In this document: piece by piece, positions 1 to 8,414 of the stretch
How the letters are laid out: every line of letters begins with the position of its first letter
Position numbering within the stretch: position 1 is the stretch's first letter
NCBI GenBank assembly: GCA_002471825.1
Contig: DKQS01000006.1
Span: forward strand, 353,541 to 417,540
DNA: 64,000 bases
Reading direction: 5' to 3'
From: Flavobacteriaceae bacterium UBA7302
GTDB taxonomy: Bacteria; Bacteroidota; Bacteroidia; Flavobacteriales; Flavobacteriaceae
Position numbers and translations under genes: made by a program
The notes under the pieces: model-generated
What the model saw: the letters and a program-made list of their open reading frames with translations, nothing else
Database searches by the model: none
What the model was told of the DNA's origin: nothing

Positions 1-474
1 TCAGGTATTGATTCTTTATTAAACCTAGGACTTGAGGGTGCTGATGGTAACTATGGATTCTTGGATATCGCTGATAAATACAGTGGTACCAAAGCAGGAA
101 ACTTAGCAAATTATTATGCAGGTCTTTCTTATTTACGATTGAAAGATTACGAAAACGGAATTGACTATTTAAGTAAATTCGATTCTGATGATCAAATATT
201 AGGTCCTGTAGCATTAGGAGCAATTGGTGATGCCTTTTCAGACATCGATCAGTTGGAAGATGCAATGGATTACTATGCACAAGCAGCTAAAAAAGCTTCT
301 AACGACTTCACCACACCTTTATTTTTATTCAAAGCTGGACAAACAGCAATGATGTTGAAAGAATACGGCAAGGCAGAGTCTTTCTTTACTGAAATCAAAG
401 AGAACCACGGAAAATCGGATCAAGGTAGAGATATCGAAAAATTGATCAACGCTGCGAAATTTGCTGCTAAATAA
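1..474 (+). CDS. Tetratricopeptide repeat protein, C-terminal part (5' end outside window)
   Basis: The reading frame is open from the first base, so this is the last 157 residues of a longer protein. It shows helix-pair TPR units (around NYYAGLSYLRLKDYENGIDYL, then QLEDAMDYYAQAAKKAS and FKAGQTAMMLKEYGKAESFF). Such proteins act as protein-interaction scaffolds. In Flavobacteriia the copy next to ribH usually carries one N-terminal membrane anchor, resembling YfgM, but that part is not visible here. The gene ends 10 bases before ribH, so the two are probably co-transcribed. Partner and exact role cannot be read from the sequence. Confidence 0.85.
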   Translation, partial: SGIDSLLNLGLEGADGNYGFLDIADKYSGTKAGNLANYYAGLSYLRLKDYENGIDYLSKFDSDDQILGPVALGAIGDAFSDIDQLEDAMDYYAQAAKKASNDFTTPLFLFKAGQTAMMLKEYGKAESFFTEIKENHGKSDQGRDIEKLINAAKFAAK

Positions 475-484
475 TTAGCAGTTC

Positions 485-1000
485 ATGGCAACTACCAACC
501 TATCTCACTACGACAAAACAAGCTTACCGAATGGTGAGCAACTCAATATCGGTATCGTTGTATCGGAATGGAACAGCGATATTACCGAAAACATGTTTCT
601 TGGCGCGAAAGAAACCTTAATCGATTGTGGGGTTATTGAACACAACATCATGCGATGGGATGTTCCGGGTAGTTTCGAATTGGTATATGGTTGCAAAAAA
701 ATGGTACAAACACACAACTTGGATGCTGTTATTGCCATAGGATCGGTTATTCAAGGAGAAACCAAACACTTTGACTTTGTGTGTGAAGGCGTGACCAAAG
801 GGATTGTGGATTTGAACCTTCGCTATGATGTTCCTGTCATCTTCTGCGTACTTACCGACAACACCAAACAGCAATCTATTGATCGCTCAGGAGGAAAACT
901 TGGAAACAAAGGAGTTGAAGCTGCTGTTGCCGCTTTAAAAATGGCCGAAATCAAAAACAGAAAAACCAATGCCGAAAGCATCGGTTTTACCTCTCTGTAA
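485..1000 (+). CDS. ribH: 6,7-dimethyl-8-ribityllumazine synthase
   Basis: The 171-residue product condenses 5-amino-6-ribitylaminouracil with dihydroxybutanone phosphate, the penultimate step of riboflavin synthesis, in a cytosolic icosahedral or pentameric assembly. Visible family motifs are the VSEWNSDIT substrate loop (about 26-34), VPGSFEL (60-66), GSVIQGET followed by the catalytic His in KHFD (His95), and DRSGGKLGNKG near the C-terminus. Length is normal for the family. It follows the TPR gene by 10 bases and precedes a small membrane gene. No other rib genes are in the window, so riboflavin genes are scattered in this genome. Confidence 0.97.
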   Translation: MATTNLSHYDKTSLPNGEQLNIGIVVSEWNSDITENMFLGAKETLIDCGVIEHNIMRWDVPGSFELVYGCKKMVQTHNLDAVIAIGSVIQGETKHFDFVCEGVTKGIVDLNLRYDVPVIFCVLTDNTKQQSIDRSGGKLGNKGVEAAVAALKMAEIKNRKTNAESIGFTSL

Positions 1001-1035
1001 ACTTCTCACTTTAAGATTTCTTTTGGTTCATTTTA

Positions 1036-1066
1036 TTTGAATATTCTTGGTATTTGGTTAATTTTG
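1036..1066 (+). promoter_or_regulatory. Candidate Bacteroidota-type promoter for the small membrane gene and mutL
   Basis: TTTG at 1036-1039 is followed after 19 bases by TAATTTTG at 1059-1066. This fits the Bacteroidota sigma consensus (TTTG, about 19 bases, TAnnTTTG). The start codon of the next gene lies 47 bases downstream. Confidence 0.5.
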
Positions 1067-1113
1067 ATTCCCTCTGGATCATTCCAAACATTGTATTGAA
1101 ATCAGTCTAAAAC

Positions 1114-1386
1114 ATGGGTTTTCTTAAAAGAACTAATAAAAAATTCAATTATCAGCCACGCTATTACAAGGGTGAAGGAAATCCTTTTAAAATCGAACAC
1201 AAGCTTGATAAATACCGAAAAACGGTTCAAAAGAAAAATCTAAAAGGAAAATTTAATGATGCCTTAGACGATTTGCAAAGTGTTAGAGAGAATGGTTTGA
1301 ACAAAACAATTGTCGTCATCACATTAATCTTAGTATTTGTATTCTTATACATCATTGATTTTGACTTAACCATTTTTATTTCCTAA
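1114..1386 (+). CDS. Small single-pass membrane protein between ribH and mutL
   Basis: The 90-residue protein has a basic, lysine-rich N-terminal two thirds and one hydrophobic segment at about residues 64-86 (KTIVVITLILVFVFLYII), so it should be a single-span membrane protein with a cytosolic basic domain. A gene of this size sits between ribH and mutL in many Flavobacteriia and is sometimes labelled riboflavin synthase subunit beta because of its neighbour. Nothing in the sequence supports an enzymatic role in riboflavin synthesis. It ends three bases before the mutL ATG, so it is probably translated together with mutL. Function unknown. Confidence 0.75.
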   Translation: MGFLKRTNKKFNYQPRYYKGEGNPFKIEHKLDKYRKTVQKKNLKGKFNDALDDLQSVRENGLNKTIVVITLILVFVFLYIIDFDLTIFIS

Positions 1387-1389
1387 TTG

Positions 1390-3219
1390 ATGTCAGATAT
1401 AATTCAGCTACTTCCAGACCACGTAGCCAACCAAATTGCTGCGGGAGAGGTCGTTCAAAGACCTGCCTCTGTAGTAAAAGAATTATTGGAAAACAGCATC
1501 GATGCCAAAGCCTCAACTATCAAGCTTATTTTAATTGACGCTGGTAAGACTTTAATTCAAGTGATTGACGATGGTGTAGGAATGAGCGTGACTGATGCCC
1601 GAATGTGTTTCGAAAGGCATGCCACATCTAAGATCAACAAGGCAGAGGATTTATTCAACCTACACACCAAAGGGTTTCGTGGAGAAGCCTTGGCCTCTAT
1701 AGCCGCCATTGCCCATGTTGAGTTGAAAACCCGACAAGAAAATCAGGAGCTCGGGACCCATATAAAAATTGAAGGAAGCAAAGTAGTTTCTCAAAATTTT
1801 ACGGCTTCTAGCAAAGGTTCTTCCATTGCAGTAAAGAATTTATTCTATAACATTCCTGCTCGACGAAATTTTCTTAAATCAAATACCGTAGAAACCAGAC
1901 ATATTATTGATGAATTTCAAAGAGTGGCATTGGCTCATCCTGACATCAGTTTTAGTCTGTTTCATAACGATAATGAAATTTATCATCTTAAAAAATCCAA
2001 CCTTCGAAAGCGAATTGTTTCGATTTTCGGGGCCAAGATGAATGAAAAGTTAGTTCCAGTTGAAGAACAAACCGATATTTTAAACATCAAAGGATTTGTT
2101 GCGAAGCCTGAATTTTCAAAAAGAAAGCGTGGCGAGCAGTTCTTTTTTGTCAATGACCGCTTTATCAAGAACTCCTATTTGCATCATGCGGTGACCACTG
2201 CCTTTGAAGGCTTATTGGAACATGGAGCCTATCCCTCCTATTTCCTATATCTAGAAGTACCAACCCAAAGCATCGACATCAACATTCATCCAACCAAAAC
2301 GGAAATTAAGTTCGATAACGAAAAGGCACTATACGCCATGCTTCGGGCTGCTGTGAAACACAGTCTCGGACAATACAATGTGGCGCCAATTTTGGATTTT
2401 AATAGGGATGCCAATTTAGATACTCCATATCATTTTAAGACAAAATCGGCCTTTGATAGTTTACCTAAAATTGAAATCGATCCATCTTTCAATCCATTTG
2501 CCGATCAACCCAAACAAAGAAATCAAAAGGAAATAAGCTTTCCGTACAAAAGAGAAAAGAGTGACCATTTGGTCATTGCATCCAACTCGGAGAACAATTT
2601 GGCTTCATCCATGCAAAGTGATGAACTTTTTGACGATGATAGTTTCCAAGAACAGCTGTCAACAACCTTTCAAATCCAACGAAAGTATATTGTAAGTTCG
2701 ATAAAATCAGGAATCGTTCTAATTCATCAGAATACCGCTCATCAAAGAATTTTGTATGAAGAGTATTTGGAGAAGATGACGATGAGTGAAATCAACTCAC
2801 AGCAATTGTTATTTCCCTTGAATTTGTCATTTGCGCCTCATGAGATTATCACATTGCAACAATACCAATCAGAATTGGAAAATGTTGGGTTTTCATTTGA
2901 TAAAATGACGGACGAAAGCATCATTATCAGCGGAATACCGTCAATATTACAGGAAAGTAAAATAGGAATAGTTTTTGAAGAACTATTGCAAAACATCAAT
3001 TTAGAGATCCCAAATTCGAGTTTTAGCAATGTTGATTTCATAGCCAAGTCGTTTGCAAAGAGTTTAGCCGTAAAAACAGGTATGCAATTATCAGGTAGAG
3101 AACAAGAAAACATTGTCAATAATTTGTTCAGTTGCAAAGAACCGTCGAGCTCACCTTTTGGGAAACTTACCTTTAAAACCATTGGTTTGGAGGAAATCGA
3201 TAATTTATTCAATAAGTAA
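1390..3219 (+). CDS. mutL: DNA mismatch repair protein MutL
   Basis: The 609-residue protein links MutS mismatch recognition to downstream strand excision. The N-terminal GHKL ATPase is intact: ELLENSIDA (Glu31 base, Asn35 for Mg), DDGVGM (about 57-62) and GFRGEALASI (about 93-102), followed by the S5-like transducer domain ending in NIHPTKTEIKF. A variable linker (about 340-425) leads to the dimerisation domain. There the endonuclease motif DQHAx2Ex4E is replaced by HQNTAHQRILYE, and the usual CPHGRP-like segment reads SSPFGKL, so nicking activity is doubtful. The ATG at 1390 is chosen over the TTG immediately before it because the protein then begins with the conserved MSDIIQLLPDHVANQIAAGE. 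Confidence 0.97.
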   Translation: MSDIIQLLPDHVANQIAAGEVVQRPASVVKELLENSIDAKASTIKLILIDAGKTLIQVIDDGVGMSVTDARMCFERHATSKINKAEDLFNLHTKGFRGEALASIAAIAHVELKTRQENQELGTHIKIEGSKVVSQNFTASSKGSSIAVKNLFYNIPARRNFLKSNTVETRHIIDEFQRVALAHPDISFSLFHNDNEIYHLKKSNLRKRIVSIFGAKMNEKLVPVEEQTDILNIKGFVAKPEFSKRKRGEQFFFVNDRFIKNSYLHHAVTTAFEGLLEHGAYPSYFLYLEVPTQSIDINIHPTKTEIKFDNEKALYAMLRAAVKHSLGQYNVAPILDFNRDANLDTPYHFKTKSAFDSLPKIEIDPSFNPFADQPKQRNQKEISFPYKREKSDHLVIASNSENNLASSMQSDELFDDDSFQEQLSTTFQIQRKYIVSSIKSGIVLIHQNTAHQRILYEEYLEKMTMSEINSQQLLFPLNLSFAPHEIITLQQYQSELENVGFSFDKMTDESIIISGIPSILQESKIGIVFEELLQNINLEIPNSSFSNVDFIAKSFAKSLAVKTGMQLSGREQENIVNNLFSCKEPSSSPFGKLTFKTIGLEEIDNLFNK

Positions 3220-3951
3220 ATGGTACGTTTAACCGATACAATAAAACACTTAATTATCATCAATGTGATTGTCTTCTTCGGATTGCAATTCACACAAGTT
3301 GATCTTACAAATATTCTTGCCCTGCATTTTCCTCAAAACGACAATTTTGGAGTATGGCAATACGTGACACACATGTTCATGCACGGCTCTTTTGCCCATA
3401 TTTTGTTTAATATGTACGGTTTGTGGGCCTTTGGAACACCCTTAGAACAAATGTGGGGTAAAAAGAAGTTTTTGTTCTTTTATTTCTCTGCAGGTATTGG
3501 GGCCGGATTGATTTACACCTTGGTCGACTACTATCAATTTAGTGGTCTTTATGAAACCTTTATCCAATTAGGATTGAACGCCTCTGAAATTACATCCATT
3601 CTTGAAAGTGGGAGTACTTCAGATCCAAGGGTGGTAAATGCCATTACGCAGGAAGAATTCAACAAAATTGTTAGATTGTACAATACACCAGCCGTAGGAG
3701 CCTCAGGAGCCATTTATGGAGTTTTAGTGGCCTTCGGATTGTATTTTAAAGATGCCAAATTGGCCTTGATATTTTTACCTATTCCGATTGCGGCCAAATA
3801 TTTTATTCCCGTGTTAATCGCCTTCGATTTATTTTTTGGAATGACTAGGTATTCTGTTGGAAATATTGCCCATTTCGCACATATTGGAGGGGCATTGATC
3901 GGTTTTTTAATTGCCTGGTATTGGAAGAGCAACCAATTTAGAGTACGATAA
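3220..3951 (+). CDS. Rhomboid family intramembrane serine protease (first of tandem pair)
   Basis: The 243-residue integral membrane protein cleaves transmembrane substrates within the bilayer. It shows the rhomboid hallmarks: the His/Asn-bearing segment MFMHGSFAHILFNMYGLWAFG (around 50-70), the catalytic serine in GASGAIYG (about 165) and the catalytic histidine in HFAHIGGALIGF near the C-terminus. An insertion of about 50 polar residues lies between membrane segments two and three (around 105-155). The ATG follows the mutL stop codon directly, so translation is likely coupled. A second rhomboid follows at once. Confidence 0.93.
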   Translation: MVRLTDTIKHLIIINVIVFFGLQFTQVDLTNILALHFPQNDNFGVWQYVTHMFMHGSFAHILFNMYGLWAFGTPLEQMWGKKKFLFFYFSAGIGAGLIYTLVDYYQFSGLYETFIQLGLNASEITSILESGSTSDPRVVNAITQEEFNKIVRLYNTPAVGASGAIYGVLVAFGLYFKDAKLALIFLPIPIAAKYFIPVLIAFDLFFGMTRYSVGNIAHFAHIGGALIGFLIAWYWKSNQFRVR

Positions 3952-3952
3952 G

Positions 3953-4792
3953 ATGAATGTAGTTGACAAGATTAAGCTGAAATTTCAGCAAGGAACTATC
4001 GTTGAAAAGTTGATTTACATCAACGTTGGTATTTTTGCCATTGGTGTTTTCATCACTATTTTTTCTGGGTTGTATCGCGCTGATGGAGGATTCCTAGCCA
4101 GTTGGTTTGCCTTGGATAGCTCTGTGGATGAATGGTTTACCAAGCCATGGTCTATCTTAACCTATGGTTTTTTACATGGCGGATTTATTCATTTGCTGTT
4201 TAACATGATTGCCCTTTATTTCATTGGCAATCTTTTTATTGATTATTTCACTCAAAAACAGCTATTGACCTTTTATTTACTAGGAACTTTCTTCGGAGGA
4301 TTGCTTTTTATTGTAAGCTACAATTACTTTCCGTTGTTCCAAGATTCAAATTCCATTTTAGTCGGGTCTTCCGCTGGAGTGTCAGCAATATTTATGGGGA
4401 TCGCGACGTACATTCCAAACTTCGAATTTCGAGTACCTTTAATAGGCTTTGTCAAACTTTGGGTATTTGCAGCGATTTGGATCGGATTTGACCTTTTGGG
4501 CCTAGTAGGTTCGAACGCAGGTGGACATTTCGCGCATTTAGGGGGATCGTTATTCGGATTCCTTTATGTGAACAGCGCGAGTAATAAGGAATTAAATATT
4601 TTCGATTCGTTCTTTGATTTATTTAAGCGCAAAAAGAAACCAATGAGAACGGTTTATAAGGCGCCAAAACAATCGAATAAAGATGACAATCAAAAGAAAA
4701 TTGATTCGATCTTAGACAAGATAAGTAAATCTGGATACGATTCGCTTTCAGAGTCAGAAAAGGAATTCTTATTCAAACAAGGAAAAAACTAA
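3953..4792 (+). CDS. Rhomboid family intramembrane serine protease (second of tandem pair)
   Basis: The 279-residue membrane protease has the serine in GSSAGVSAIFMG, the histidine in GGHFAHLGGSLFGF, and the GFLHGGFIHLLFNM segment. Unlike its neighbour it has a basic, hydrophilic C-terminal tail of about 65 residues rich in Lys and Ser, presumably cytosolic. The ATG at 3953, one base after the stop of the first rhomboid, is preferred to an upstream TTG because the extension would overlap the neighbour and adds no recognisable sequence. Tandem rhomboids behind mutL are a common flavobacterial arrangement. Substrates cannot be inferred. Confidence 0.93.
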   Translation: MNVVDKIKLKFQQGTIVEKLIYINVGIFAIGVFITIFSGLYRADGGFLASWFALDSSVDEWFTKPWSILTYGFLHGGFIHLLFNMIALYFIGNLFIDYFTQKQLLTFYLLGTFFGGLLFIVSYNYFPLFQDSNSILVGSSAGVSAIFMGIATYIPNFEFRVPLIGFVKLWVFAAIWIGFDLLGLVGSNAGGHFAHLGGSLFGFLYVNSASNKELNIFDSFFDLFKRKKKPMRTVYKAPKQSNKDDNQKKIDSILDKISKSGYDSLSESEKEFLFKQGKN

Positions 4793-4806
4793 CCTGGATT
4801 TACTAA

Positions 4807-5817
4807 ATGAAAAAACTTTCCCTCATTAACAAGCTTTTGTATTTTATAAATACCATTGTCGCGTTATTGTTGCTTTTTAGTTTTTTTATTCCGGAGTTGT
4901 CGCCGAAAATCTTTCCTTTCTTTTCCATTTTTGCACTGTTTGTTCCTTTTTTAATCCTGGTCAATATCGCCTTCTTTCTTTATTGGTTGGTGGTCTTAAA
5001 AAAACAACTACTTCTTTCGTTTTCAATACTATCGGTTTCATGGATTTTCCTCACTACCCTATTCATGCTTTCCTCAAAGGAAGAAATGAATGAAGACTCC
5101 ATTAAGGTGATGAGTTACAACGTGAAATTGTTCAACCATTACCAATGGATCAAGGAAAAAGACATACCAGAGAAAATATCAAGTCTGATAAAAGAGTCGA
5201 ATCCGGATGTTTTGGCTATTCAAGAATACAGTAAAAAAGAAGCTGTGAACTTTGACTACGAGCATAAATTCATCAAAACAAAGGGTAGTAATGACAAATT
5301 TGGGATGGCCATTTTTTCCAAGTTCCCCATTCTCAAAACAGGTTCGTTACAGCTTGAAAACACTTCAAATAATATCATTTTTGCAGATTTATTGATCAAG
5401 AATGATACTGTGAGATTGTATAATTACCACCTACAATCCTTGCGTATCAATCCGGAAGAGGAAAATTTTGGTGAAAAAGATTCCAAAAAGTTGGTCGAAA
5501 ACCTCAATACAAAATTCAAAGAACAAGCTTATCAGGCAGAAAAGTTCTTGGTTCACGAAAATGATTGGAAGGGAAAAATCTTGGTTTGTGGTGATTTGAA
5601 CAATACGGCCTATTCATGGGTTTATGACAAAATGAGAGGCGATAAAAAAGATGCATTCTTGGAAGCTGGTAATGGTTTCGGAAAAAGTTATGACTACTTT
5701 TTTCCTTTACGAATCGATTTTATTTTCTCCGATGCTAAGTCTGAAGTAAAACATTTTGAAGTAATTGATCAAAAACTATCCGATCATTATCCAATTGTGG
5801 CTGAAATTAGCTGGTAA
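4807..5817 (+). CDS. Membrane-anchored endonuclease/exonuclease/phosphatase (EEP) family protein
   Basis: The 336-residue protein starts with three hydrophobic segments (about 10-30, 35-57, 63-85) followed by an extracytoplasmic EEP domain. EEP marks are MSYNVKLFNHY (Asn), DVLAIQEYSK (metal Glu), GDLNN (Asp/Asn), RIDFIFSD and the terminal SDHYPI with the catalytic His. Members hydrolyse phosphodiesters in nucleic acids, lipids or inositol phosphates, and the sequence does not say which. It lies 14 bases behind the second rhomboid and is the last gene of this forward run, since the next gene is reversed. Confidence 0.88.
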   Translation: MKKLSLINKLLYFINTIVALLLLFSFFIPELSPKIFPFFSIFALFVPFLILVNIAFFLYWLVVLKKQLLLSFSILSVSWIFLTTLFMLSSKEEMNEDSIKVMSYNVKLFNHYQWIKEKDIPEKISSLIKESNPDVLAIQEYSKKEAVNFDYEHKFIKTKGSNDKFGMAIFSKFPILKTGSLQLENTSNNIIFADLLIKNDTVRLYNYHLQSLRINPEEENFGEKDSKKLVENLNTKFKEQAYQAEKFLVHENDWKGKILVCGDLNNTAYSWVYDKMRGDKKDAFLEAGNGFGKSYDYFFPLRIDFIFSDAKSEVKHFEVIDQKLSDHYPIVAEISW

Positions 5818-5839
5818 TTGAATCTACCTACTAACTTTA

Positions 5840-6331
5840 TCATTGTAGCTCCATTTCAAAGATGAGGTCCCTCGATTTCTCTTCTACTCCCACTATATTG
5901 AATCCTGATTTCTCTAAAATCCGAACAGAGTTTTGGTTGTCTGGAGTCACATAGGCAACCAACTTTTCTTTTCCAATGGCCTTGCAATAGGCTATCAAAC
6001 CTGTTACGATTTCAAATCCGTAACCTTGACCCCAATATTTTTGCAAAAATCGATATCCAATCTCATCATTCTGATGTTCATCTTTGACCAAGGCGATGGT
6101 TCCAATGAATTGACGCATTGATTTCAGTTCAACAGCAAAAATTATAAATTCATTGTTGGGGTTATCATAAAACCCAATCAATTGTTGAAGTTCCTCTTGA
6201 TGCTCTTTCAGGGTTTTAGGTTCACCATCCACGTACTTCATCACCTCAGGGTCCGATTGCATTTCGTGAAAACCTTGCAAATCGGACTCATTTAGTTTGC
6301 GAACAAGCAAGCGTTGAGTTTCAAAAACCAT
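5840..6331 (-). CDS. GNAT family N-acetyltransferase (RimJ/RimL-like)
   Basis: The 163-residue protein transfers an acetyl group from acetyl-CoA to an amine. It opens with the RimJ/RimL-type start MVFETQRLLVRKL, has the acetyl-CoA loop region EIGYRFLQKYWGQGYGFE (motif A, around residues 88-107) and the C-terminal NQNSVRILEKSGFNIVG. Substrate unknown; family members act on ribosomal proteins, other protein N-termini or small molecules. It is a lone reverse gene, convergent with the EEP gene (22-base gap) and divergent from mtaB (39-base gap). Confidence 0.88.
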   Translation of the reverse strand: MVFETQRLLVRKLNESDLQGFHEMQSDPEVMKYVDGEPKTLKEHQEELQQLIGFYDNPNNEFIIFAVELKSMRQFIGTIALVKDEHQNDEIGYRFLQKYWGQGYGFEIVTGLIAYCKAIGKEKLVAYVTPDNQNSVRILEKSGFNIVGVEEKSRDLIFEMELQ

Positions 6332-6341
6332 GGGAATGTTG

Positions 6342-6365
6342 TACTTTTGCCTTTGGATAAAAGTA
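6342..6365 (+). promoter_or_regulatory. Candidate mtaB promoter element inside an inverted repeat
   Basis: TACTTTTG at 6342-6349 fits the TAnnTTTG -7 consensus and lies 21 bases before the mtaB start. TACTTTT (6342-6348) is mirrored exactly by AAAAGTA at 6359-6365, a 7-base inverted repeat with a 10-base spacer. A repressor-type site or mere chance are both possible. No good -33 element stands at the right distance. Confidence 0.35.
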
Positions 6366-6370
6366 CAGGA

Positions 6371-7708
6371 ATGGTTGCAGATAAAAAAGTCGCTTTTTAC
6401 ACTTTAGGATGCAAATTAAACTTCTCGGAAACCTCTACCATTGCAAGGAATTTTGAAAATGAAGGGTATTCGAGAGTCGATTTTGCACAGGAGGCAGACA
6501 TCTATGTAATCAACACTTGTTCTGTGACCGACAATGCCGACAAGCGCTTTAAAACCATCGTAAAGTCGGCCTTAAAAACCAATCCAGAAGCCTTTCTCAT
6601 TGCCGTTGGATGTTATGCCCAATTGAAGCCTGAAGAGTTGGCCTCAGTAGATGGTGTAGACCTGGTTTTAGGAGCTACTGAGAAATTCAATGTGACCAGC
6701 TATATCAATGATCTTACAAAAAATGACATTGGTGAAGTACATTCTTGTGAAATTGAAGATGCCAATTTTTACGTAGGCTCCTACTCCATTGGTGACCGTA
6801 CAAGAGCCTTTTTAAAAGTTCAGGATGGTTGCGATTACAAATGTACCTACTGTACCATTCCACTGGCCAGAGGGATTTCTAGAAGTGACACACTTTCAAA
6901 TGTTTTGAAAAATGCTTCAGAAATAGCTTCTCAAGGAATTAAAGAAATTGTGCTTACCGGAGTTAACATTGGAGATTATGGTAAAGGAGAATTCGGAAAC
7001 AAAAAACATGAGCATACCTTTTTAGATTTGGTACAAGCCCTTGATAAGGTGAAGGGAATTCATCGTTTGCGTATTTCATCTATAGAACCGAATCTTTTAA
7101 AAGACGAGACCATTGACTTTGTGGCTAGTTCCGATGCTTTTGTACCCCACTTTCACATTCCACTGCAATCAGGTAGTGATGAATTACTCAAATTGATGAG
7201 TCGTCGATACCTGACCAAACTGTACACCAACAGAATCACGCGTATCAAAAAAACAATGCCCAACGCTTGTATTGGTGTCGATGTTATTGTTGGTTTTCCA
7301 GGCGAAACCGATGAGCACTTTTTGGAAACCTACAATTACCTTAACGAACTTGACATTTCTTACTTACACGTCTTCACTTATTCCGAAAGAGCCAATACCA
7401 AAGCCGCTGAAATGAAGGGAGTTGTTCCAAAAAATGTAAGAGCAAAACGCAGTAAAATGTTACGTGGCCTATCGGCCAAAAAACGCAGAGCTTTTTACGA
7501 GTCGCAATTGGGTAATGAATTGACAGTTCTTTTTGAAAGCGAAAATAAAATGGGTTATATCCATGGGTTTACCGAAAATTATGTGAAGGTGAAAGCACCT
7601 TGGAATCCAGATTTAATCAACACACTACATAAAATTAAACTAACTGAAATCGATGAAGACGGTCTTGTACGCTTTGAATTTGTGCATGATCAAGTTTTAA
7701 TGAAATAA
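6371..7708 (+). CDS. mtaB: tRNA (N6-threonylcarbamoyladenosine(37)-C2)-methylthiotransferase MtaB
   Basis: The 445-residue radical-SAM enzyme converts t6A37 to ms2t6A37 in ANN-decoding tRNAs. The N-terminal MTTase domain has its three cluster cysteines in TLGCKLN, NTCSVTD and AVGCYAQ. The radical-SAM cluster is DGCDYKCTYCTIP (CxxxCxxC), and a TRAM domain ends the protein. This pattern (two 4Fe-4S sites, TLGCKLNFSET) marks the MtaB subfamily rather than MiaB or RimO. The ATG at 6371 gives the conserved start MVADKKVAFYTLGCKLN. An upstream in-frame TTG would read into the divergent GNAT gene. The t6A partner enzyme Sua5/YrdC is encoded at 47204-47824. Confidence 0.95.
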   Translation: MVADKKVAFYTLGCKLNFSETSTIARNFENEGYSRVDFAQEADIYVINTCSVTDNADKRFKTIVKSALKTNPEAFLIAVGCYAQLKPEELASVDGVDLVLGATEKFNVTSYINDLTKNDIGEVHSCEIEDANFYVGSYSIGDRTRAFLKVQDGCDYKCTYCTIPLARGISRSDTLSNVLKNASEIASQGIKEIVLTGVNIGDYGKGEFGNKKHEHTFLDLVQALDKVKGIHRLRISSIEPNLLKDETIDFVASSDAFVPHFHIPLQSGSDELLKLMSRRYLTKLYTNRITRIKKTMPNACIGVDVIVGFPGETDEHFLETYNYLNELDISYLHVFTYSERANTKAAEMKGVVPKNVRAKRSKMLRGLSAKKRRAFYESQLGNELTVLFESENKMGYIHGFTENYVKVKAPWNPDLINTLHKIKLTEIDEDGLVRFEFVHDQVLMK

Positions 7709-7713
7709 GTTTA

Positions 7714-8403
7714 ATGATGCCAAAAACTCCTATTTATTTTGTTCCAGGACTTGCTGCTGGACCAGAAATCTTTGAGAACCTACAATTCGATCCTGAAAAG
7801 TACGAATTGCATTACCTCAAATGGTTCGAACCCCTTGCTTTAGAGGAATCCTTGAGTAATTATGCGATGCGCATGACCGACCTCATCAAACATGAAAATC
7901 CGGTACTGGTTGGTGTTTCCTTTGGTGGAATTATGGTGCAAGAGATGAGTAAGTTTCTGAAGGCCAAGAAAGTTATTGTAATATCTAGTGTAAAATCGAA
8001 AAAGGAATTGCCATTGCGATTTAAAATCGCCAATATCAGTAAGGCCTATAAAATTTTTCCCACCAAGTTGGTGAGTAATTTTGAAAACTATTCTCAGTTT
8101 TTTGTTGGTAAAACCCTTCAAAAGCGAGCTAAAATTTACAAAAAATACCTTTCAGAACGCGGTGAGAAGTACCTCAAATGGTCTGTAAAAAGTGTGGTGA
8201 AATGGAACCAAGAAGAGGCTATGGAAGGCGTGATTCACATTCATGGCACAAAAGATGCGGTGTTCCCATATGAACGAATCAATGATGCAATTTCCATTGA
8301 AGGAGGCACGCATATAATGATTTTGACAAGAGCTAAAGAAATTTCTACGATAATTCAGGAGAAATTATCAACTTTACAGCATTCAAAACAAACAAGCAAA
8401 TAA
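7714..8403 (+). CDS. Alpha/beta hydrolase
   Basis: The 229-residue cytosolic protein has an alpha/beta-hydrolase core: FVPGLAAGPEIFENL near the N-terminus (oxyanion region), the nucleophile elbow GVSFGG (Ser about 69), a C-terminal acid in HGTKDAVFP and the histidine in GGTHIMI. No lid motif identifies the substrate. Two ATGs occur at 7714 and 7717, and either may start the protein. The gene sits 5 bases after mtaB and 11 before a lytic transglycosylase gene, in one forward run, which looks like a generic flavobacterial grouping. Confidence 0.85.
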   Translation: MMPKTPIYFVPGLAAGPEIFENLQFDPEKYELHYLKWFEPLALEESLSNYAMRMTDLIKHENPVLVGVSFGGIMVQEMSKFLKAKKVIVISSVKSKKELPLRFKIANISKAYKIFPTKLVSNFENYSQFFVGKTLQKRAKIYKKYLSERGEKYLKWSVKSVVKWNQEEAMEGVIHIHGTKDAVFPYERINDAISIEGGTHIMILTRAKEISTIIQEKLSTLQHSKQTSK

Positions 8404-8414
8404 GGACTCCTAGC

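Noticed and set aside
2838..3293. 151-codon reverse frame across the end of mutL
   Set aside because: Lies opposite mutL and the first rhomboid gene, with no recognisable domain; an antisense shadow.
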